A stretch of DNA of 38,335 nucleotides from Deltaproteobacteria bacterium (GTDB taxonomy: Bacteria > Desulfobacterota > DSM-4660 > Desulfatiglandales > HGW-15). How positions within the stretch are numbered: the stretch's first letter is position 1; every line of letters begins with the position of its first letter. The notes below the pieces were generated by a model. The model did not search any database. It saw only the letters and a list, made by a program, of their open reading frames with translations, and was not told the DNA's origin. A program made the position numbers and the translations under genes. This document shows positions 32,941 to 38,335 of this stretch, in pieces. The stretch lies in assembly GCA_016932115.1 (NCBI GenBank), contig JAFGDM010000017.1, forward strand, positions 1 through 38,335, given 5' to 3'.

Positions 32941-33537
32941 ATGACGAAAATCCAAAGGGCGATTGTAAGCGTAACCGATAAAACAGGAGTGATTGATTTC
33001 GTGAAGTCCCTTTCCCAATTCGGGGTTCAGATCCTTTCAACAGGCGGCACGGCCAGGGCCCTCCGAGATGCCGACCTATCGGTTACTGACATCTCTCGAT
33101 ACACGGGCTTTCCTGAAATGCTGGACGGCAGGGTGAAAACCCTTCATCCTAAAGTTCACGGAGGTCTTCTAGGGGTCAGGGATAATCCCGAGCACGTCAA
33201 GATCATGAGACAACACGACATCCTGAATATCGATATGGTCGTGGTCAACCTCTACCAATTTGAAAAGACGATAGAGGCGGAAGGAGTAACCCTGGAAGAG
33301 GCCATAGAAAATATTGATATCGGCGGCCCGGCAATGCTCCGCTCCGCTGCAAAGAACTACAGGAGTGTAACGGTTCTTGTTGATCCGGCGGACTATGGGG
33401 CTATCCTTAAAGAAATGGAACGAATGGAAGGTTCCACGTCTCTCAGGACGAGGTTCCGGCTTGCCAAAAAAGTCTTTCAATTGACCGAGCACTACGACGG
33501 GGCCATCGCCCGGTACCTCGCAACCATAGAGTTGTAG
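32941..33537 (+). CDS. Stand-alone IMP cyclohydrolase (PurH N-terminal domain)
   Basis: 198 residues covering only the MGS-like cyclohydrolase half of PurH; the AICAR transformylase half (another ~310 residues) is absent, and the frame ends cleanly at a stop after the domain boundary. Motifs are [54 protein letters not shown] and [16 protein letters not shown], all typical and intact. I choose ATG 32941 since GAGGGGGGG ends 7 bases before it; ATG 32935 would be too close. The downstream sequence (33538 on) contains no remnant of the second domain, so this is a natural split, not a frameshift. The organism must carry a separate transformylase (PurH C-domain or PurP). Confidence 0.92.
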   Translation: MTKIQRAIVSVTDKTGVIDFVKSLSQFGVQILSTGGTARALRDADLSVTDISRYTGFPEMLDGRVKTLHPKVHGGLLGVRDNPEHVKIMRQHDILNIDMVVVNLYQFEKTIEAEGVTLEEAIENIDIGGPAMLRSAAKNYRSVTVLVDPADYGAILKEMERMEGSTSLRTRFRLAKKVFQLTEHYDGAIARYLATIEL

Positions 33538-33659
33538 AATTCGGTTAAGGGGTCGGGTTTGAGAGGGAGTTTCATGCTTGGGGCCGCCAGCTTCAGCATT
33601 TCAAAGAGCTAAATTGTTACCAAAAATCTAAAATGCCACAAAATGCTTTTTTATTGACA

Positions 33660-33688
33660 TTGCGTCGGTCCTTTAGTAGTCATATTAT
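33660..33688 (+). promoter_or_regulatory. Candidate promoter of the PaaK-like gene
   Basis: TTGCGT (33660-33665), 17 bases, TATTAT (33683-33688); an upstream TTGACA (33654-33659) is too far from the -10 box. A palindrome CTGCA-A-TGCAG (33691-33701) follows close to the expected start site and could be an operator. Confidence 0.35.
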
Positions 33689-33752
33689 AGCTGCAATGCA
33701 GTCACCAGAAGGTTTGTAGGATGTTTCACTTTCAAAGAAAGGTCTCGCGTTT

Positions 33753-35081
33753 ATGTGGAAAGATCAACCTTATTGGAATCCCGTTCTCGAAACCCTTCCG
33801 CACGAAAAAATTCGAGATCTCCAGTTCCGGAAATTCAAGAATATCTTTGAGTGGGGTTACGAGAAGTCAAAATTCCACCATACTCTTTACGAAAAAGCGG
33901 GAATAACACCAGAGGATATTCGATCCTTTGATGATATTCGGCGCATCCCAACCGTGGAGAAATCCATGATGCGCGATATTCAGCGTATTCATCCATTCCC
34001 TTACGGAGACGCCCTATGCGTGCCCCTGGACGAGGTTGTGGAGTTCCGCCAGACCAGCGGTACGACAGGTCAGCCCGTGTATCAGCCCGATACCTGGCAG
34101 GACTGGGAATGGTGGTCCGAGTGTTGGTCATATATTCTTTGGGCCCAGGGATACCGGCCCTCGGATCGCGTGTTTATTCCATTTGGTTACAATGTCTTTG
34201 TTGCCTTCTGGGCTGGTCATTACGCCGCTGAAAAAATCGGCGCCGAAATCGTGCCGGGCGGCGTGCTGGACACCCAGTCCAGGATTCTTAAAATACAGGA
34301 ATTACAGTGTACGGCCATGATGGCGACCCCGACTTATGTCTTAGGGATGGCTGACACGGCGCGCAAAATGGGCATCGACCCTTCTTCCCTAACCGTCAGG
34401 AAAATCACCTGTGCGGGAGAGCCGGGTGCCAGCATTCCCACCACCAAAAAAAGGATGGAAGAGGCCTGGGCTGCCAAGGTCTATGACCATGCAGGTGCGA
34501 CGGAGATCGGTGCATGGTGTTTTGAGTGCACCGCGCAGTCCGGCGGGCTCCATGTCAATGAAGCCTTTTTCCTGGTTGAGATTCAGGATGTGGAAACAGG
34601 CGAATATATCGAGGAACCGGGCCGAAGGGGCAAGATGATCATCACCGCCCTCGATCGGCAGGCCCAGCCGTGCATCCGTTTTGACTCCAAGGACATTATC
34701 GAGTGGGCGCCGGAACCCTGCTCCTGCGGACGCACCTTTCGATTAATTAATGGGGGAGTGATCGGAAGAGCGGACGACATCACCAAGGTAAAAGGCGTGT
34801 TGCTGTCCCCCTCGGCGATAGAGGAGGTGGTTCGTGGTCTCGACGGCCTGGGGAATGAATTTGAAGTTATTGTGGACAAAGAAGGAGACATCGATCGCAT
34901 CACCCTCAAGGTTGAAATCATCAAGGGACGGGAGGGTGAACGCAAACAGATCGAGGCAAACCTTAAAGATCAGCTCCGTCTGAAAACCAATCTCGGCTAT
35001 ATCCTTGAGTTCCATGACCATGGAACCCTTCCTCGCTATGATGTGAAGGCCAAGCGGTTCAAGGACCTGAGAAAACACTAG
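33753..35081 (+). CDS. Phenylacetate-CoA ligase-like enzyme (PaaK family)
   Basis: 442-residue AMP-forming ligase. Motifs are FRQTSGTTGQPVYQPDT (ATP loop, near base 34050), CAGEPG (near 34415), YDHAGATEIGAWCFEC (adenylate motif, near 34480), DSKDIIEW and GRADDITKVKGVLLSPSAIEEVV, plus the C-terminal lysine region (PRYDVKAKRF). The cysteine cluster (C-x2-C in EPCSCGR with WCFEC) is typical of PaaK. Family members activate phenylacetate, but many homologues in anaerobes act on other aryl acids; there are no paa genes beside it, so the substrate is undecided. It stands as a single gene or with the following 65-residue gene. Confidence 0.9.
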   Translation: MWKDQPYWNPVLETLPHEKIRDLQFRKFKNIFEWGYEKSKFHHTLYEKAGITPEDIRSFDDIRRIPTVEKSMMRDIQRIHPFPYGDALCVPLDEVVEFRQTSGTTGQPVYQPDTWQDWEWWSECWSYILWAQGYRPSDRVFIPFGYNVFVAFWAGHYAAEKIGAEIVPGGVLDTQSRILKIQELQCTAMMATPTYVLGMADTARKMGIDPSSLTVRKITCAGEPGASIPTTKKRMEEAWAAKVYDHAGATEIGAWCFECTAQSGGLHVNEAFFLVEIQDVETGEYIEEPGRRGKMIITALDRQAQPCIRFDSKDIIEWAPEPCSCGRTFRLINGGVIGRADDITKVKGVLLSPSAIEEVVRGLDGLGNEFEVIVDKEGDIDRITLKVEIIKGREGERKQIEANLKDQLRLKTNLGYILEFHDHGTLPRYDVKAKRFKDLRKH

Positions 35082-35140
35082 GAAGGGTTCATGGTTCAAG
35101 GTTATTTTGCAGGACCGTCAACATTGCTTCGAGGTGAATG

Positions 35141-35335
35141 ATGAACGATACATATGACTTGAGAGACATTGCGGCCAAAATCGAGTCTCTAAAGAAAACA
35201 GCTCTTGAGCTCAGGGATCTGGGGGAAAATTTTCCGGCCCTCTATCGAAACGCCCGTCGAATCCTGGCCGGCGTTAGAATGTTGGAAATCAACATATCCG
35301 ATATATCCGATTTGACAGATTTAGAAGTTTCCTAG
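35141..35335 (+). CDS. Small hypothetical protein, 64 residues
   Basis: Starts at the second of two adjacent ATGs (35138 and 35141); GAGG at 35131-35134 fits the second. Mainly helical and leucine-rich (AAKIESLKKTALELRDLGEN), with an Arg-rich middle (YRNARRILAGVRML) and an acidic tail; no signal or membrane helix. I do not recognise the family. Gene-like features are the ribosome-binding site and position 59 bases after the PaaK-like gene in the same direction. Confidence 0.55.
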   Translation: MNDTYDLRDIAAKIESLKKTALELRDLGENFPALYRNARRILAGVRMLEINISDISDLTDLEVS

Positions 35336-35342
35336 ACAGCTT

Positions 35343-35816
35343 TCACGAAAGAAGTCGATCCCAAGGGATTGTCTTAAAGGTTTTATGCAAAAAATGGTCG
35401 TCCTCTACGGTGTGGAATTTGAGGTCTGCAAAAAGTCCCGCCGCCGCCCGTTGAACCTCTTTGATGTCAATCACCTCGTCCTGCCTGCCATGATAAATCC
35501 ATACAGGGACGGCAGTTTTCCTTATCCGGTGAGACGTGAACTCAATCCAGTGGATGGCCGGGGCAAGCAGGATAAGTCTTTTGACCCGGTCTTCGTTTTC
35601 CAAAGCGAAAATGGAAGCCATGAGTCCTCCGAAGCTTGATCCCACAATGGTAATTGCCGTCTGAGAAGAAAGGACGGCCTCCATTCTTTTCATTCTTTCA
35701 TCAAGAGGGCCGGTGAAATGAGGAGTCATCATATCCGGGTACTTTCTCCGGAAAAATACAGCCTTGGTTCCCTGGTTGCTGCTTTCAAGGCCGTGTATGA
35801 ATATACGGGAGTCCAT
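35343..35816 (-). CDS. Small alpha/beta hydrolase (YqiA/esterase-like)
   Basis: 157 residues. The nucleophile elbow is GSSFGG (Ser near residue 60), the oxyanion strand is FIHGLESS near the N-terminus, the acid is probably Asp in HGRQDEVID (near 112), and the catalytic His is in EDDHFLH (near 141). The small size and HGLESS motif resemble YqiA-type esterases. Substrate unknown. It ends only 7 bases from the convergent 65-codon gene; upstream are 172 bases without a gene, and no convincing ribosome-binding site is seen before ATG 35816. Confidence 0.82.
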   Translation of the reverse strand: MDSRIFIHGLESSNQGTKAVFFRRKYPDMMTPHFTGPLDERMKRMEAVLSSQTAITIVGSSFGGLMASIFALENEDRVKRLILLAPAIHWIEFTSHRIRKTAVPVWIYHGRQDEVIDIKEVQRAAAGLFADLKFHTVEDDHFLHKTFKTIPWDRLLS

Positions 35817-35988
35817 ATCAAGCGCAGCCTCGGGTCTTTACAAGCGCGGGCGCTTGACGATCAATAGCGAAAATGCAATCCATTTCCTCAGCATGATGGT
35901 GCTTAAACTGTCTACCCCGGAGATGAATTCGCAGGATATTTTTCAGAGTGATCGTCTTTTGTGTTTGCACTGATTCCAAAACAACTTA

Positions 35989-36456
35989 CTAGGAAATCTC
36001 GAGAATTTCAAATTCCTGAATCCCTCTTGGGGTTTTTACCCTAACTTCGTCTCCCACCTTCATGCCTATCAGTGCCTGGCCGATGGGTGATGTCACGGAA
36101 ATTCTCCCCTCTTCAGGAGCCGATTCGTAAGGCCCAAGAAGTTGGTAGCAAGTCTCCTCCTCACTGTTGATGTCGTATAACCTGACGGTCTTCCCAAAGA
36201 CAACGGTGTCCGAAGGCTTGCCGTCCAGCTCGATCACCTCGGATTGCCCGATAAAAACGCGTAATTCATTGATCCGACCTTCAATAAACGATTGCCTTTC
36301 CTTGGCGGCGTGATATTCAGCATTTTCGCTGAGGTCGCCGTGGCCTCTCGCTTCTTCAATGGCACGGATGTTGGCAGGTCTTTCCACCCTTTCCATGCGG
36401 GTTAATTCCTCTTTAACTCTTTCCAACCCTTCCCTGGTAATCGGGATTCTCTCCAT
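35989..36456 (-). CDS. greA: Transcription elongation factor GreA
   Basis: Rescues backtracked RNA polymerase by stimulating transcript cleavage. 155 residues, standard length. The N-terminal coiled coil (1-75) carries at its tip the acidic motif GDLSENAEYHAAKERQ, whose Asp and Glu bind the catalytic magnesium; the C-terminal FKBP-like domain ends in SPIGQALIGMKVGDEVRV. GGGAG precedes ATG 36456. It stands alone, behind a perfect 12-bp hairpin on its leader side. Confidence 0.95.
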   Translation of the reverse strand: MERIPITREGLERVKEELTRMERVERPANIRAIEEARGHGDLSENAEYHAAKERQSFIEGRINELRVFIGQSEVIELDGKPSDTVVFGKTVRLYDINSEEETCYQLLGPYESAPEEGRISVTSPIGQALIGMKVGDEVRVKTPRGIQEFEILEIS

Positions 36457-36511
36457 GCTTCTATTCTCCCTAATAATTTTCTAAGAACTACCCATGCGCC
36501 CTTGAATGGTA

Positions 36512-36542
36512 AAGCCTTTCTATGATCAGGATAGAAAGGCTT
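36512..36542. other. Perfect 12-bp stem hairpin upstream of greA
   Basis: AAGCCTTTCTAT and its exact complement enclose a 7-base loop (36524-36530). Neither strand has a U-run after it, so a standard terminator is unlikely; it lies about 55 bases before the greA start and could shape its leader, insulate greA from upstream transcription or bind a dimeric protein. Confidence 0.5.
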
Positions 36543-36762
36543 CATTAAAATCAGCCAGCAAGGCGTCTTCAGTTCCGTTTTACCCGCACATTCCCAACAC
36601 AACGCTACTAAAAATCCATATACCAGCTAATTGGCCTTGTCAACTGCCGGCTCGGCGCCTTTCCTCAGCCTGCGCTAGTTCCTCCGGTTATGCCTATCCC
36701 CTCTCATCATATACCTGCCAAGCCCCATCTCTATCAAACAGGTCTGTCATACCTTATCTTTG

Positions 36763-36887
36763 CAGGCTGATCAAAAACGTCGAGATGCAAGGCACTCGAA
36801 GTTCCGAGGAATGAGGCGTACATGGAAGTACGCCGCAACGACAAGGAACGAGAGTAACGCGGCAGATCGGCGTTTTTCATCAGCCTG
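36763..36887. repeat. MITE-like palindromic element, 125 bp
   Basis: Terminal inverted repeats of 17 bases (36763-36779 and 36871-36887) match at 16 of 17 positions (CAGGCTGAT plus AAAAACG). The centre has a perfect inverted pair GGCGTAC (36815-36821) and GTACGCC (36828-36834). No coding capacity. It ends 2 bases beyond the stop codon of the DUF39 gene, so it forms the 3' end of that transcript. Similar sequences are, from memory, frequent in deltaproteobacterial intergenic regions. Confidence 0.75.
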
Positions 36888-36889
36888 AG

Positions 36890-38068
36890 CTAGTTCCTAT
36901 CGACCGTCGGCAGCATCACCTGCGGTTCGGTGAGAAAGAAGTCCCCCTTCTCGATCCAGCCCTTCAAAATGTTGGCGATCTCCAAGGCCCTGGTGTGGGA
37001 AGAGAGAGGAACAGTATGGATATTTTGTCCTCTAAACGTGATCATGCCGCTTTTTAGCTCTGCATAGCTGACTTGCCCAAGGCTGACGGCATCCCCTTTG
37101 GGGTAGTCGTTTCCATAGTCAATAATTTGCGTGAACAGTTCCGCGTCTGAGACACCGGTGAAACGGGCGATTTCTTCATTCAGCACAGGGATAGGAACAC
37201 CGATCCCCAAAGCCATCGAGCAACCGTACCCCACCATGCTCACGCCCATGAGCCAACGGGGATCCATCTCCTTGAGATTCCCCATCACCATAAGGTTCCC
37301 TGCAGGCGTCACCGGTGCACCGCCTTTTGACCGCTTCACACCAGGACTGTGCTGGGTGCCGGGACCGATAATATACCCCTTTGCACCTCCCAGAAAGATT
37401 CTGGTTCCCATGCCCATTGTGAGATAGTAAGGATCGTTCAGAAGAGGACTCAGATGTCCCGAGGTGGAGTAGTTGGCGTTGCCGGCCTTGGGCTTTAACA
37501 CGCCCATATAGGTGTAGATGGTTTTGTTCGAAAGGTTGACGGCGCAGTTATAGTTCTGATAAGCGTTCCTCGGGTTTAGGAGAACGGCATAGGGAAGATC
37601 TGCAAGCCCTATCTTTTTGCTGATCTTGCGGTTTGGGTAACAATCCGTGCCGTAGGCTGTGGCCCTGAGCCTTACCGCCTTCCCGGCTAAAAGGTCGTGG
37701 AGGACATGACCGCCGCCGTATTGAAACTGACCCGGATGAACCCGGTTCAGAGGGTCATCTTCAGTAGGCTCGGTGGCGCCGATGAAAATATCCACGGCTG
37801 CCAAACCCGCATAAGCGGGAACGTCGTTCAACCAAACTTTAGCCGCTTTAATAGCCGGCTTGGTGTGCCCGAAATTGATAAAAGCGCCCGAAGAACACAT
37901 GGGCGCAAATGTGCCTGTCGTAACCACATCCACTTTGCGGGCTGCCTTCTCAGTTCCTTCCTGTTTCACAACATCAGTCATTTCTTGAGCGGTGAGAACC
38001 ACGACTTTTCCTTGCTTGATTTTCTGGTTGATTTCCTGGATCGTTCTGGAAAACCTTTTGACCGCCAT
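36890..38068 (-). CDS. Homocysteine biosynthesis protein (DUF39/HcyBio family)
   Basis: 392 residues, intact. The family (e.g. Methanosarcina MA1821) puts sulfide on aspartate semialdehyde to form homocysteine directly in anaerobes. Two conserved cysteines are visible: Cys58 in TTGTFAPMCSSGAF and Cys143 in YGTDCYPNR, as well as GGAKGYIIGPGTQHSP and GGAPVTPAGNLMVMG. The usual partner, a ferredoxin/NIL-domain protein (MA1822 type), is not adjacent; the upstream gene is kdsA on the other strand and the downstream one is greA. ATG 38068 follows GGGAGGTAAC. Because the family was named before its chemistry was known, the exact reaction in this organism remains inferred. Confidence 0.9.
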   Translation of the reverse strand: MAVKRFSRTIQEINQKIKQGKVVVLTAQEMTDVVKQEGTEKAARKVDVVTTGTFAPMCSSGAFINFGHTKPAIKAAKVWLNDVPAYAGLAAVDIFIGATEPTEDDPLNRVHPGQFQYGGGHVLHDLLAGKAVRLRATAYGTDCYPNRKISKKIGLADLPYAVLLNPRNAYQNYNCAVNLSNKTIYTYMGVLKPKAGNANYSTSGHLSPLLNDPYYLTMGMGTRIFLGGAKGYIIGPGTQHSPGVKRSKGGAPVTPAGNLMVMGNLKEMDPRWLMGVSMVGYGCSMALGIGVPIPVLNEEIARFTGVSDAELFTQIIDYGNDYPKGDAVSLGQVSYAELKSGMITFRGQNIHTVPLSSHTRALEIANILKGWIEKGDFFLTEPQVMLPTVDRN

Positions 38069-38183
38069 GTTCCCGTTACCTCCCGCCGTTCATCGTGCTT
38101 TTCCGACCATTATTTTTCCCACAAAATTTAATCATAGGGACTTAATCGAGCGGTGACAAGCGAAAGTTTCACAAAGGCCGGTC

Positions 38184-38212
38184 TTGACTTCCCGCACGAG
38201 TTTCTGTAATGA
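38184..38212 (+). promoter_or_regulatory. Candidate promoter for kdsA
   Basis: TTGACT (38184-38189), then TAATGA at 17 bases (38207-38212) or TGTAAT at 15 bases. The -35 box is good and the -10 weak. It lies about 30 bases before kdsA in the divergent gap to the DUF39 gene. Confidence 0.35.
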
Positions 38213-38239
38213 CTGAGGTAGGGGGATGATACGATAAAT

Positions 38240-38335
38240 ATGATTCAGCCGGTTACCATCGGCAACTTCACGATCAGAGAAGAAGGCCCTTTTTTCCTTG
38301 TTGCAGGTCCTTGCGTCATTGAAACCGAAGATATA
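38240..38335 (+). CDS. kdsA: 3-deoxy-8-phosphooctulonate synthase, 3' end cut by window
   Basis: Only the first 32 codons are present. The N-terminus shows the strand FFLVAGPCVIET, the signature of KdsA (Kdo-8-phosphate synthase); the related DAHP synthases have a similar but different GPCS or GPCAVE pattern. The enzyme condenses PEP with arabinose 5-phosphate to make the Kdo precursor used by WaaA, which is also encoded in this window. The only G-rich ribosome-binding candidate (38219-38225) is rather far from the ATG. Confidence 0.85.
   Translation, partial: MIQPVTIGNFTIREEGPFFLVAGPCVIETEDI

Larger units (their letters stand above)
36457..36889. other. Intergenic region with hairpin and MITE-like repeat upstream of greA
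   Basis: These 433 bases between greA and the DUF39 gene hold a perfect hairpin (36512-36542), a MITE-like palindrome (36763-36887) and a 19-base imperfect direct repeat (36665-36683 and 36880-36898). No open frame or known RNA is seen. Confidence 0.5.

Noticed and set aside
32848-33018. N-terminal extension of waaA
   Set aside because: It would overlap the divergent IMP cyclohydrolase gene; the normal anchor helix of the family starts just after ATG 32847.
1-38335. CRISPR array, tRNA, rRNA, prophage or complete insertion sequence
   Set aside because: No regularly spaced repeats, cloverleaf-like sequences, rRNA signatures, phage genes or transposase genes were recognised on either strand by eye.

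Overview
The window reads as chromosomal DNA of a Gram-negative, probably anaerobic bacterium of the Desulfobacterota (former Deltaproteobacteria; sulfate-reducing or syntrophic type). This is inferred from the gene set: fatty or aromatic acid activation and beta-oxidation next to TRAP and Liv-type transport genes, sodium-pump decarboxylase subunits, a DUF39 homocysteine-biosynthesis protein typical of anaerobes, a stand-alone IMP cyclohydrolase, Kdo genes (waaA, kdsA) that imply an LPS outer membrane, and two MITE-like palindromic repeats. No rRNA, tRNA, CRISPR array, prophage or transposase was seen. Both ends cut through genes.

Layout. Positions 1-11596 (+ strand) hold a catabolic block: acyl-CoA synthetase (5' cut), LivG- and LivF-like ATPases, a second acyl-CoA synthetase, a complete DctP-DctQ-DctM TRAP transporter, 3-hydroxyacyl-CoA dehydrogenase, a long acyl-CoA dehydrogenase and a thiolase. 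Together they would import a carboxylic acid, activate it and cut it by beta-oxidation; no enoyl-CoA hydratase is present. Positions 11597-13808 hold a promoter, a 43-residue OadG-like gene, oadB and a GNAT gene. Positions 13844-17345 hold a YidD-domain lipoprotein, a Fur-family (probably Zur) regulator and, divergently, znuACB with a good promoter flanked by two matching dyads.

Positions 17437-23091 (- strand) form the most unusual region: a tight five-gene operon of lysine 2,3-aminomutase, two different D-Ala-D-Ala-ligase-like ATP-grasp enzymes, a GNAT-histone-deacetylase-family fusion and a second GNAT. It looks like a pathway to an acetylated or transiently acetylated beta-lysine amide. 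I know of no characterised system with this composition. Upstream on the same strand are an 85-residue protein with a near-consensus sigma-54 promoter and an orphan sigma-54 activator with a degenerate receiver domain.

Positions 25501-31556 hold a lapA-like gene and a sugar-polymer or solute group: glgA, a GT81-like glucosyl-3-phosphoglycerate synthase candidate, a mannosyl/glucosylglycerate-synthase-like glycosyltransferase, a MITE-like repeat and divergent glgC. Positions 31549-38335 hold waaA (-), a stand-alone PurH N-terminal domain, a PaaK-like ligase, a 65-residue protein, an alpha/beta hydrolase, greA, a second MITE-like repeat, the DUF39 protein and the first 32 codons of kdsA. A loose theme of the middle third is small organic solutes (beta-lysine derivative, glucosylglycerate, glycogen), which would fit osmotic or starvation adaptation; that link is inference.
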